Shown: one piece after another, positions 45,232-53,678 of the stretch
Numbering within the stretch: the stretch's first letter is position 1
Layout: each line of letters opens with the position of its first letter
Source of the DNA: Isoptericola jiangsuensis
Lineage (GTDB): Bacteria; Actinomycetota; Actinomycetes; Actinomycetales; Cellulomonadaceae
NCBI RefSeq assembly: GCF_002563715.1
Contig: NZ_PDJJ01000001.1
Span: 1,860,001-1,924,000 of the forward strand
Length of the DNA: 64,000 nucleotides
Direction of reading: 5' to 3'
Position numbers and translations under genes: made by a program
The notes under the pieces: model-generated
The model's database searches: none
Seen by the model: only the letters and a program-made list of their open reading frames with translations
What the model was told of the DNA's origin: nothing

Positions 45232-46437
45232 GTGGTCGAGGCGAGGGAGAACGTGCCGCAGTGGCTACGCACGTCCGCGGGCTGGTCGTGGCGCCTGGTC
45301 GCCCTCGTCGTGGGCCTGTCGCTCGTGGTGTACGCCACCGCGCAGGTCGAGCTGGTGTTCGTCGCGGTGTTCCTCGCGCTCGTGCTCACTTCGGTGTTCC
45401 GCCCGCTGGCGAACGTCTACGACCGGGTCATGCCGCGCCCGCTCGCCACCGTGCTGTCCCTGCTGACCGGGGTGGTCGTGTTCGGCGGGCTCATGACGTT
45501 CGTCGTCGCGTCGGTGGCCGGGCAGTGGACGGAGCTGGCCGGGCAGTTCGACACCGGCCTGCAGCAGATCCTCGAGTACCTCCAGCACCTGCCGTTCGGG
45601 CTGTCCGTCACGGGCGACCAGCTCAACGAGTGGGTGCAGGCGGGCGGGCAGTGGCTGTCGGACAACGCCGAGACCCTCGCGTCGCGGGCCGCCGAGAGTG
45701 CCGGGTCGGTCCTCGAGGCGCTCATGGTCATCGCCCTGGCGATCTTCTGCACGATCTTCTTCGTCAACTCGGGCGACCGGATCTGGAGCTGGTTCGTGCA
45801 CCAGCTGCCCGTCCGCAACCGCCGGCGGCTGCGGGAGGCGGCGGGCGCCGGCTGGTACACGTTCTCCGGGTTCGCCCGCGGGACCGTCATCATCGCGTTC
45901 AGCGACGGCATCCTCGCGTTCGTGCTCCTGAGCATCCTGGGGGTGCCGCTCGCGGCGCCGCTCGCGGTGCTGGTGCTCATCGGCGCGTTCATCCCGCTCA
46001 TCGGCGCGCCGCTGGCGATGATCATCGCCGCCGTGGTGGCGCTGGCCGCCGAGGGCGTGGTCACGGCCCTCATCGTCACGATCGGGATCGCGCTCATCGG
46101 GCAGCTCGAGGGGCACGTGCTCCAGCCCCTCATCATGGGCAAGCAGGTCTCGCTGCACCCCGTGGTCGTGGCGATCGCGGTGTTCGCGGGGACCGTGCTG
46201 GCGGGCATCCTCGGCGCCGTCGTCGCGGTGCCGCTGGTCGCCGTCGTGTGGACGGTGTTCTCCACCCTGCGCGGCGACCAGCCGGTCCCGCTGCCGCGGG
46301 GCGCCCCCGACAGCTCCGACTCGCCCGGCGACCCGGAGACGCCCGAGGTCGACCCCGTCCCGGCGGGTCCCGCCGGGGCGGAGGAGTCCGCGACGGGCGA
46401 CAGGGCGACCGGCGGCGGGGCCGGGAAAACGACCTGA
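45232..46437 (+). CDS. AI-2E family (TqsA/PerM-like) transporter
   Basis: 401 residues from GTG 45232, with GGGAGGAG upstream (GTG 45214 would sit before the RBS). Two to three N-terminal helices (LVALVVGLSLVVYATAQVEL, VFLALVLTSVF, ATVLSLLTGVVVFGGL), a central soluble stretch and a C-terminal bundle including ILAFVLLSILGVPLAAPLA, IGAFIPLIGAPLAMIIAAVV and EGHVLQPLIMGKQVSLHP, the family signature. The tail is a low-complexity Pro/Asp/Gly region. Despite the name, transport of autoinducer-2 is not implied; the substrate is unknown. Confidence 0.9.
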   Translation: MVEARENVPQWLRTSAGWSWRLVALVVGLSLVVYATAQVELVFVAVFLALVLTSVFRPLANVYDRVMPRPLATVLSLLTGVVVFGGLMTFVVASVAGQWTELAGQFDTGLQQILEYLQHLPFGLSVTGDQLNEWVQAGGQWLSDNAETLASRAAESAGSVLEALMVIALAIFCTIFFVNSGDRIWSWFVHQLPVRNRRRLREAAGAGWYTFSGFARGTVIIAFSDGILAFVLLSILGVPLAAPLAVLVLIGAFIPLIGAPLAMIIAAVVALAAEGVVTALIVTIGIALIGQLEGHVLQPLIMGKQVSLHPVVVAIAVFAGTVLAGILGAVVAVPLVAVVWTVFSTLRGDQPVPLPRGAPDSSDSPGDPETPEVDPVPAGPAGAEESATGDRATGGGAGKTT

Positions 46438-46468
46438 CCAGCGGCGCGACCGATGGCAGGATCCCGCC

Positions 46469-47092
46469 ATGGAGCCGTTCGTCCTGCGCAGCAGCGCCGT
46501 CACCCTGTCCGTCCCGACCACCGCCGACGTCGACCGGATCGCCCAGGTCTGCACCGACCCGGCGATCGCCGCGTGGACGGTCGTGCCGTCGCCCTACACC
46601 CGCGACGACGCGGCGGGCTTCGTCGAGGGCTCCGTGCCCGGCGGGTGGGAGCAGGAACGTGACTTCACGTGGGCCGTGCGCGCCCCGGGCGCGGTCGACG
46701 GCGAGGTGCTCGGCATGGTCGGCGTCTCCGCCGGGGGCGAGCCCGGCACGCAGCGCCGCGGCGAGATCGGCTACTGGACGGCGCCCGACGCCCGGGGGCG
46801 CGGCCTGACCACCGAGGCCGCGCGCCTCGTCGTCGACTGGGCGCTCGACCCGGACGGCCTCGGGCTGACCCGCCTCCAGTGGCAGGCGTTCGTGGGCAAC
46901 TGGGCCTCGCGGCGCGTCGCGTGGAAGCTGGGCTTCCGGTTCGAGGGCACCCTGCGGTCCTACGGCGAGCAGCGCGGGATGCTCCGCGACTCGTGGATGG
47001 CGTCGCTGCTCCCCGACGACCCGCGCGAGCCGGTCATGCCGTGGGGGGATGACTTCGCCCGTCGGCGGGATTGCGGTCGCACAAGCGCGTGA
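46469..47092 (+). CDS. GNAT-family (RimJ/RimL-type) N-acetyltransferase
   Basis: 207 residues from ATG 46469. Motif A is GEIGYWTAPDARGRGLTTEAARLV, followed by RLQWQAFVGNWASRRVAWKLGFRFEG, the RimJ/RimL pattern for N-terminal or side-chain acetylation. The last ten residues (RRRDCGRTSA) run into the compositionally different DNA of the SIR2 gene and may have been altered when that gene was inserted. Confidence 0.9.
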   Translation: MEPFVLRSSAVTLSVPTTADVDRIAQVCTDPAIAAWTVVPSPYTRDDAAGFVEGSVPGGWEQERDFTWAVRAPGAVDGEVLGMVGVSAGGEPGTQRRGEIGYWTAPDARGRGLTTEAARLVVDWALDPDGLGLTRLQWQAFVGNWASRRVAWKLGFRFEGTLRSYGEQRGMLRDSWMASLLPDDPREPVMPWGDDFARRRDCGRTSA

Positions 47093-47123
47093 CTAGATTT
47101 GCTGAACCTGACGAGGGGGAACT

Positions 47124-50060
47124 GTGACGGTTATTGATGCAATGCGACGGGGTCAGACTGCAATCGTATTGGGAGCCGGCGTTAGCGCCGCGCTAACTGA
47201 TAACGATGACAATGCAAGCTGGGCAGGGCTGTTAGCGGGCGGCATCCAGATCCTGAGAGATCAAGGAAATCAAGATGACGTGATCAACGCCGAACTAGCT
47301 GAGCTGTATCTCGAAGAAAGTCTCGCGGACGCTAACTCTCTAATTGGTGCCGCAGATGCGCTGTCGGAGTCATTTGCGACGGGTAGCCCCGCTCGCCACA
47401 AGTGGCTTGCGGGCTCAATAGGAAAGCTTCAGATAGCGAATGAAGAACTAGCAAACGCTCTGCGGGAGTTTGGGGGACCAATTGTTACGACCAATTACGA
47501 CACTCTGCTAGAGCAGGCAACAGGACGATCGACAGTTACGCTCTTGGACATTTACTCGGGCAGCAGTCGTCAACTAGGCGGCGAGACGGTCCTTCATTTG
47601 CACGGCGTCTGGGACCGAGCGGATACGGCCGTACTGTCGTCCTCCGACTACGATGCGGTGATAGAGAATGTGCAGGCGCAGGCGCTTCAGAAGGCGATCG
47701 CCACCACCAACACTCTCGTGCTAATGGGCTTTGGTGGCGGATCCAAGGACCCCAATCTCTCCCGCGTGCTGACTTGGATCTCCAAGATATTCTCCGATCC
47801 GAGTTCAACCCATTACCGAGTATGCAAGGCTTCCGAGTATAAAGATGCAGTAGTGGAACACTTCCACCATAACGTTCAAGTCGAAAAGTATGGTGATGAG
47901 TATGTTCATTTTACACCCTTCGTTAAGAAGCTAGTTGCAGCCTCGAACGAAGCCGTGGTCGCTTCCACGCTTGAGCAAGCTCAGAATCATCTGGTTTCCG
48001 AACTGCGGAGTCGGGCGTTGCATATCGCGGACGCAAGCAATCTGTCCGCGGCGCCCAGCGAACTTGTAGTTATTGAGCCTGCCTTCAATCTTATGCAACG
48101 CTCAGATCAGACAGTCGATCTTGCGGACGGCGATGATTCAAAGAATGGTTCGAACCGGCGAATTTCGGGCTCAAGCATCGTCGATGACGAGCGTTTCACC
48201 GTGATCGCTGGAGACGCGCAGTACGGATTGACAACGGCACTCAACTGGCTTCTCTTGGATACGTCTCGTCGATTCGGGCTGACACCCATTATTGTAGACG
48301 CCAGCTTCGCCAACAACCGGGACTTCTCGGTCCAGCGAAGAATTGCCAAAGAGGCAAAGTCCGTCGGATACGACGTGAAGAAGAATGGCTTTAAGGGACT
48401 TGCTATTGCTGTCGACAACATTAACCCCGAGCATTCGGCATTCTCCAAGATTGTAGCTGGGCTTGCGACGATTGACGCGGGAAGAATGTTCTTAGGGTGT
48501 CGCACTGGCTCCGAGCACCAGCTATTGTCGGCCTTCAATTCGAGAGAATTGGTTGTTCGGTATGTCGGCCCTTTGGGGTCGAAAGACATAATTCGCTACG
48601 CCAAGGCGGCCGCTCCTGAAGCATGGGAGCCGGTCGCAAAGGCTGTTATGGATGCTGTCCGTAACGAGCGACTGCCACGGAATCCATTCACTATCGCCCA
48701 GCTAGTCGCGATCATGGTCCGGGGTGGCAGTGTGTCGTCCATCGGCTCGACCACCCGCCTTCTTGAGAAGTATTTAGACATACTTCTTGGGCGGTTTGAA
48801 TCGGCGGACGAGGCGCGATCCGATCATCTTGAGGAATGCCTGATTCGTCTATCGCGTGAGCTCTTTCAGGCGAACACTGCAGGGATGGCGGAAGTCGAAG
48901 CCGCTTCGCTAATTGACGCCTGTCTTCAAGACATCGACAGCGACATTTCGCCTATCGACGCTGTGGTGGAATTGCTTGATCGTCGGCTGCTTGTAAGAAA
49001 TGAGTCAGGGGTTGTTTTTGCGCAGACAAGTTACCTTTGGTTCTTTGCTGCCAAGTCGGCCGAGATTGATTCGACTGTGCGAGAAAGGGTGCTTGAGCGC
49101 CCGCTCTACTACGGAGGCATCCTCTGTCACTATGCGGGTCTAGTGCGGCGAGATTCCGAGCCCTTGCGTGTTTGCAAGGAGATTCTTGGGCCGTCCACGC
49201 TTGTTCCTGAGATCAACCCGATTCTCATTGCCAGGAGCTCATCCGCTACGGTTGGGTCAACTTCAGCGCGTCATCGCGATGATCCGAATAGGGCTGGGGG
49301 CGAAGACGGCGCTGAGGCTGACCTATTCGATATATTTGATACGTCTGAGGTGGAGCCGTTCCCATCTATTGATGAGCGCAGCATGACAGAGGAGGATTTG
49401 TTGGCGCGCGGAGTTGAGGTTGCTTCAATTGTCTTGCGGAACTCTACGCTTGTAAGCGACCTGACTTTGAAGCGTGAATTGCTGCGCGCGATTATGGTCG
49501 GATGCTCACAATTGTCCGTTAAATTGCATCAATCGGATGGTTTCAGGGAACTTCTTGGCAGGGCGCTTGAGGAAGTCCTGGGAGATGCGCCGACCACTTC
49601 CGGGGTTGACGATGCGCTAGATCGAGCTTGCGGGTTCGTGTTCGTGGGTGGCGTGTCGCACGGTCTCGCCAGCGGCGCCTTAGCGAACCCTGCGAGGGAG
49701 TTCCTGGACTCCGAAGTAGCGGTCGGTTTCGAAAAAGATCTGCTTGCAGCCGGAGCTGCTATTCTGATTCTGCTAAGCGACAATGACGCAGGATTTGATG
49801 ATGCGCTCGGTGTGGTCCTGAGGCTCAAGAATACTTCCTTAATGCAGGATGTGGTCTCGAACCTTCTTGCTCATCGCTATTATTCAGAGCGGTCGGAATC
49901 CAAGGCCAATGCTTTGAGTAACGTTCTTGTTCGACTTTATGAAGCCTCTAGGTCGTTCGACAACGCGGCGCAACGAAAGTCGCTAGCGGCTGCTTTTCGG
50001 CAGGATCTTGCCGGGCGGCGCACTATGCGCGTACGTGCCCCGCTACACCTAGCTGGTTAA
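47124..50060 (+). CDS. SIR2-domain STAND-like NTPase, probable anti-phage defence protein
   Basis: 978 residues from GTG 47124, with GAGGGG six bases upstream. N-terminal SIR2 domain (about 1-270): TAIVLGAGVSAA, TTNYDTLLEQ with N124, HLHGVWD with H158/H160, LVLMGFGGGSKD. The NAD-site residues are kept, so it may consume NAD+. A second domain begins near 350: FTVIAGDAQYGLTTAL stands where a P-loop is expected, with Leu369 in place of the Walker A Lys, and GLAIAVDNIN (about 425-434) may be the Walker B strand. The last 350 residues are helical and unassigned; this is where such proteins sense phage. Codons are far richer in A/T than on either side. No partner gene is present. Confidence 0.85.
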   Translation: MTVIDAMRRGQTAIVLGAGVSAALTDNDDNASWAGLLAGGIQILRDQGNQDDVINAELAELYLEESLADANSLIGAADALSESFATGSPARHKWLAGSIGKLQIANEELANALREFGGPIVTTNYDTLLEQATGRSTVTLLDIYSGSSRQLGGETVLHLHGVWDRADTAVLSSSDYDAVIENVQAQALQKAIATTNTLVLMGFGGGSKDPNLSRVLTWISKIFSDPSSTHYRVCKASEYKDAVVEHFHHNVQVEKYGDEYVHFTPFVKKLVAASNEAVVASTLEQAQNHLVSELRSRALHIADASNLSAAPSELVVIEPAFNLMQRSDQTVDLADGDDSKNGSNRRISGSSIVDDERFTVIAGDAQYGLTTALNWLLLDTSRRFGLTPIIVDASFANNRDFSVQRRIAKEAKSVGYDVKKNGFKGLAIAVDNINPEHSAFSKIVAGLATIDAGRMFLGCRTGSEHQLLSAFNSRELVVRYVGPLGSKDIIRYAKAAAPEAWEPVAKAVMDAVRNERLPRNPFTIAQLVAIMVRGGSVSSIGSTTRLLEKYLDILLGRFESADEARSDHLEECLIRLSRELFQANTAGMAEVEAASLIDACLQDIDSDISPIDAVVELLDRRLLVRNESGVVFAQTSYLWFFAAKSAEIDSTVRERVLERPLYYGGILCHYAGLVRRDSEPLRVCKEILGPSTLVPEINPILIARSSSATVGSTSARHRDDPNRAGGEDGAEADLFDIFDTSEVEPFPSIDERSMTEEDLLARGVEVASIVLRNSTLVSDLTLKRELLRAIMVGCSQLSVKLHQSDGFRELLGRALEEVLGDAPTTSGVDDALDRACGFVFVGGVSHGLASGALANPAREFLDSEVAVGFEKDLLAAGAAILILLSDNDAGFDDALGVVLRLKNTSLMQDVVSNLLAHRYYSERSESKANALSNVLVRLYEASRSFDNAAQRKSLAAAFRQDLAGRRTMRVRAPLHLAG

Positions 50061-50128
50061 TGAGTTTCCACGTTTGCGTGCAGTCTTGGTGAAAGTGGGC
50101 ATCGATTCTGTGGCCTGATCATGGTCTT

Positions 50129-50158
50129 GTCGGCGTCGGCTCTTTGGCGGTCGCCGAC
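50129..50158 (+). terminator. Hairpin after the SIR2 gene
   Basis: GTCGGCG (50129-50135) pairs with CGCCGAC (50152-50158) around TCGGCTCTTTGGCGGT. It lies 69 bases after the stop and could end the SIR2 transcript. 50159-50241 shows no other feature. Confidence 0.4.
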
Positions 50159-50241
50159 AGGGCGGTGTAAGTAGTACTCCTCGTTTCACGTAGACTCTGC
50201 GACCCCGCGCACGGTGCGCGGTGAGCGAGGAGCACGAGGCG

Positions 50242-51600
50242 ATGACGCTGCAGCGACGCGTCGCGGTGATCGGGGCGGGTCCGTCCGGTCTGGCGACGAT
50301 GCGAGCCCTGGACCGCGAGGGTCTGGACTGGACGGGCTACGAGGCCCACGACGACGTCGGCGGGCTGTGGGACATCGACAACCCCCGGTCGACCGTCTAC
50401 GAGTCGGCGCACCTCATCTCGTCGCGCACCACCACCCAGTTCGACGAGCTCCCCATGGACAGCGACGTCGACTACCCGAGCCACCGCGAGCTGCTGCGCT
50501 ACTTCCACGCGTACGCCGACGCGTTCGACCTGCGGCGCGGCGTCCGGTTCGGCACGCGGGTGACCGCCGTCGAGCCGGTCGACGGCGACGCCTCGGGCGC
50601 GAGCGGCTGGGACGTCCGCTCCACCGGGCCCGACGGCGCCGAGGACGTCGCCCGGTACAGCCACGTCGTGGTCGCGAACGGCACCCTGGCGGAGCCGAAC
50701 GTGCCGACCTTCGCCGGGGAGTTCACCGGCGAGGTCCTGCACTCCAGCGCGTACAAAAGCAGCGACGTGTTCGCCGGCAAGCGGGTGCTCGTCGTCGGCG
50801 GCGGCAACTCCGGGTGCGACATCGCCGTGGACGCCGTCCACCGCGCCGCGCACGTCGACCTGTCGGTGCGCCGCGGGTACTGGTTCGTGCCCCGCTACCT
50901 GCTGGGCCGCCCCACCGACACCCTCAACCAGGGCCGCCCCCTGCCCGCCCGGATCAAGCAGGCCGTCGACTCGCGCCTGCTCACGCTCCTCAACGGGGAC
51001 CCGCAGCGGTTCGGGTTCCCCGCCCCGGACCACAAGATCTACGAGTCCCACCCCGTGGTGAACTCCCTCGTGCTCCAGCACGCCGGGCAGGGCGACCTGC
51101 GCGTGCGCGCCGACGTCGAGCGGTTCGACGGCCGCACCGTACGGTTCGCCGACGGCACCGCGGGGGAGTACGACGTCGTCCTGCTCGCCACCGGGTACCG
51201 GCTCGACTACCCGTTCCTCGACCCGGCGCACCTCGACTGGGCGGGTCCCGGGTCGGGCACCTCCCCGCGCCTGTTCTGCAACATCGTGCCCGCCTCCCTC
51301 AACGGGCTGTTCGTCGTCGGCATGCTGGAGGCCTCCGGCATCGGCTGGCAGGGCCGTGCCGAGCAGGCCGACCTCGTGGCGCGCCTGCTCGCCGGCCAGG
51401 CCGCGGCCGCCGACGGCGACCCGGCCGCCGCGTCCCGCGTCGCCGCGTTCCGTGCGCGCGTCGCCGGGACCTGGCCCGACCTCACCGGCGGCTACCGGTA
51501 CCTCGGGCTGGAACGCATGAGCTACTACGTCAACAAGGACGCCTACCGCCGCACCGTGCGGCGCCTGGCCGACGAGCTCGCCCCGGCGGTGACCCGATGA
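50242..51600 (+). CDS. Flavin-containing monooxygenase
   Basis: 452 residues from ATG 50242 (GAGGAG and GAGG upstream; GTG 50221 also possible). FAD motif VAVIGAGPSGLATMRAL, GGLWDI, the FMO fingerprint FAGEFTGEVLHSSAY, a second dinucleotide motif VLVVGGGNSGCDIA and ATGYRLDYPFLD are all present. It uses NADPH and O2 for Baeyer-Villiger or N/S-oxygenation. First gene of an operon with a BASS-type symporter and an epimerase, so it may act on an imported organic acid; substrate unknown. Confidence 0.92.
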   Translation: MTLQRRVAVIGAGPSGLATMRALDREGLDWTGYEAHDDVGGLWDIDNPRSTVYESAHLISSRTTTQFDELPMDSDVDYPSHRELLRYFHAYADAFDLRRGVRFGTRVTAVEPVDGDASGASGWDVRSTGPDGAEDVARYSHVVVANGTLAEPNVPTFAGEFTGEVLHSSAYKSSDVFAGKRVLVVGGGNSGCDIAVDAVHRAAHVDLSVRRGYWFVPRYLLGRPTDTLNQGRPLPARIKQAVDSRLLTLLNGDPQRFGFPAPDHKIYESHPVVNSLVLQHAGQGDLRVRADVERFDGRTVRFADGTAGEYDVVLLATGYRLDYPFLDPAHLDWAGPGSGTSPRLFCNIVPASLNGLFVVGMLEASGIGWQGRAEQADLVARLLAGQAAAADGDPAAASRVAAFRARVAGTWPDLTGGYRYLGLERMSYYVNKDAYRRTVRRLADELAPAVTR

Positions 51601-52517
51601 ACATCGACGAGGTCGTCGTCAACTTCTCCCCGGGCTCGCTGGTGGCGCTCAACGTCGTCCTCGCGCTCATCATGCTCGGCATCGCGCTCGACACGTCCCC
51701 GGCGGACTTCCGGGTGCTGCGCCGCGCCCCGCGCGCGGCCGTCCTCGCGCTGCTCGCGCAGGTCGTCCTGCTGCCCGCCGTGACGTTCGGACTGACGCTG
51801 CTGCTCGGCGTCCAGGCCTCGATCGCGCTCGGCATGATCCTCGTGGCGTCGTGCCCGCCGGGGAACGTCTCGCAGATCCTCACCTACCGCGCCGGCGGCA
51901 ACGTCGCGCTGTCGGTGTCCCTCACGGCGGTCGGCAACGCGCTCTACCTCGTCGTCATGCCGCTGAACATCGCGCTCTGGGGCGGCCTGCACCCCACCGG
52001 CCGGGAGATCCTCGCCCAGGTCAGCCTCGACCCCGTGGCGATGATGGTGGACATCGTCGTCATCATCGGCCTGCCGTTCGCCGCCGGGCTGCTCGTGCGC
52101 ACCCGCTGGCCCTCGCTTGCCGCCCGGGTGCACCGGCCCGTGCACGTGATCAGCATCCTCGCGCTCGTCGGGTTCGTCGTGGCGGCGCTCGCGGGCAACT
52201 TCGCGGTGTTCGTCGCGTGGGTCGGGGTCGTGCTCGTCGCGGTGTTCCTGCACGACGCCGTGGCGCTGGGCCTCGGCTACCTCGCCGGGCGGGCGGGACG
52301 CCTGGCCACGCGCGAGCTCAAGGCCGTGACGTTCGAGGTCGGCATCCGCAACGCCGCCCTCGGCCTGGGTCTGGTCATGACGTTCTTCGGCGGCATCGGC
52401 GGGATGGCCGTCGTGGCCGGGTGGTGGGGCGTGTGGGACATCATCGCGGGCCTCACCCTCGCGACCGTCTGGGCGCGGCGGACCCGCGCGCGCGAGCGGC
52501 AGGAGGTCGCAGCATGA
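51597..52517 (+). CDS. Bile acid:sodium symporter (BASS/SBF) family transporter
   Basis: 306 residues from ATG 51597, overlapping the monooxygenase stop (ATGA). About nine membrane helices (SLVALNVVLALIMLGIALD, AVLALLAQVVLLPAVTFGL, VHVISILALVGFVVAALAG). The conserved ASCPPGNVSQILTYRAGGNVALS and FEVGIRNAALGLGLVMTFF blocks are the two crossover Na+ sites of the family. Substrate likely an organic anion. Translational coupling to the monooxygenase argues for shared metabolism. Confidence 0.9.
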   Translation: MNIDEVVVNFSPGSLVALNVVLALIMLGIALDTSPADFRVLRRAPRAAVLALLAQVVLLPAVTFGLTLLLGVQASIALGMILVASCPPGNVSQILTYRAGGNVALSVSLTAVGNALYLVVMPLNIALWGGLHPTGREILAQVSLDPVAMMVDIVVIIGLPFAAGLLVRTRWPSLAARVHRPVHVISILALVGFVVAALAGNFAVFVAWVGVVLVAVFLHDAVALGLGYLAGRAGRLATRELKAVTFEVGIRNAALGLGLVMTFFGGIGGMAVVAGWWGVWDIIAGLTLATVWARRTRARERQEVAA

Positions 52518-53455
52518 GCCGGGTCCTGGTGACCGGCGGGTCGGGGTTCCTCGGCTCGCACGCGGTGGCGGCGCTGGCCGCGCACGACGGCGTCGAGGCG
52601 GTCGTCTCGGCCGACCTGCGTGCCCCCATCGCCCTGCCCGACGGCGTCACCGCGGTGACGCTCGACGTGACGGACGCGGACGCCGTGCGGGCCGCGGTGG
52701 CCGAGCACGGGGTCGACACGGTCGTGCACCTCGCGGCCATCGTGAACCCGGGCACGCTCGACGAGGCCACCGAGTACCGGGTCGACGTCGAGGGCACCCG
52801 GAACGTGCTCGACGCGTGCGTGGCCGCGGGGGTGCGCCGGGTGGTGATCTCGTCGTCGGGCGCGGCCTACGGCTACCACGCGGACAACCCGGTGCCGCTG
52901 CGGGAGTCGGACGCCCTGCGCGGCAACGACGAGTTCACGTACTCGCGGCACAAGCGGCTCGTGGAGGAGATGCTCGCGCGCTACCGCGTCGAGCACCCGG
53001 GCCTCGGGCAGGTGGTCCTGCGCATCGGGACGATCCTCGGTCCGGGCGTCGCGAACCAGATCACCGCGCTGTGGGACGGGCCGCGGCTGCTGCGTGTGCG
53101 CGGCAGCGACAGCCCCTTCGTGTTCGCGTGGGTCGACGACGTCACCGGCGCGATCGTGGCCGGTGCGACGGGCCCGGCGACCGGCGCGTTCAACGTGTGC
53201 GGCGACGGCCGGATGACGGTCGCGGACATCGCGGCGCGGCTCGGCAAGCGCACCCTGGACGTGCCGGCGCCGCTGCTCGCGGCCGCCCTGCGGGTGGGTC
53301 GGGCGCTGCGCCTGACGGTCCACGGGCCGGAGCGGGTCGGGTTCCTGCGCTACCGGCCGGTGCTGGACAACGCGGCGCTCAAGGCGTCCCTCGGGTACGT
53401 CCCGCGGTTCACCAGCGCCGAGGTGTTCGACGAGTGGCTCCGCGTGCGCGGGTGA
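52514..53455 (+). CDS. NAD-dependent epimerase/dehydratase (extended SDR)
   Basis: 313 residues from ATG 52514, overlapping the symporter stop by four bases; AGGAGG lies within that gene's end. Rossmann motif VLVTGGSGFLGSHAV, VDTVVHLAAIVNPG, catalytic Ser/Tyr/Lys in SSSGAAYGY and YSRHKRLVEE (Y-x3-K), LRIGTILGPG. Third gene of the operon. Sugar nucleotide or hydroxy-acid substrate not readable. Confidence 0.9.
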   Translation: MSRVLVTGGSGFLGSHAVAALAAHDGVEAVVSADLRAPIALPDGVTAVTLDVTDADAVRAAVAEHGVDTVVHLAAIVNPGTLDEATEYRVDVEGTRNVLDACVAAGVRRVVISSSGAAYGYHADNPVPLRESDALRGNDEFTYSRHKRLVEEMLARYRVEHPGLGQVVLRIGTILGPGVANQITALWDGPRLLRVRGSDSPFVFAWVDDVTGAIVAGATGPATGAFNVCGDGRMTVADIAARLGKRTLDVPAPLLAAALRVGRALRLTVHGPERVGFLRYRPVLDNAALKASLGYVPRFTSAEVFDEWLRVRG

Positions 53456-53558
53456 CGTGCGTCATATCCGTTGCGGGACGGCGGCCACCGGTGCGAGGGT
53501 GGACGCCGTCCCCGCGGGCAGGCCGCAGGTGAGAGGGGACGGACGGAAGGACGAGCAG

Positions 53559-53594
53559 GTGACGGGCACGACGGTCGGTCCGACCTCGCGCTGA
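53559..53594 (+). promoter_or_regulatory. Possible leader peptide and attenuator upstream of the ABC-F gene
   Basis: GTG ACG GGC... encodes the 11-residue peptide MTGTTVGPTSR, with AAGGACGAG upstream as RBS. It is followed by GTCCGCCCACC (from 53596) able to pair with GGTGGACGGAC (about 53632-53642), one mismatch. A short translated leader followed by a hairpin before an ABC-F gene is the usual plan of antibiotic-induced attenuation. The peptide itself is not conserved enough to judge. Confidence 0.35.
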
Positions 53595-53678
53595 GGTCCG
53601 CCCACCCGCACCCGGACCGGTGCACGCCTGGTGGACGGACGACGTCGGCGCACCCGACCCCGTCCCCCCGGGAGCACC

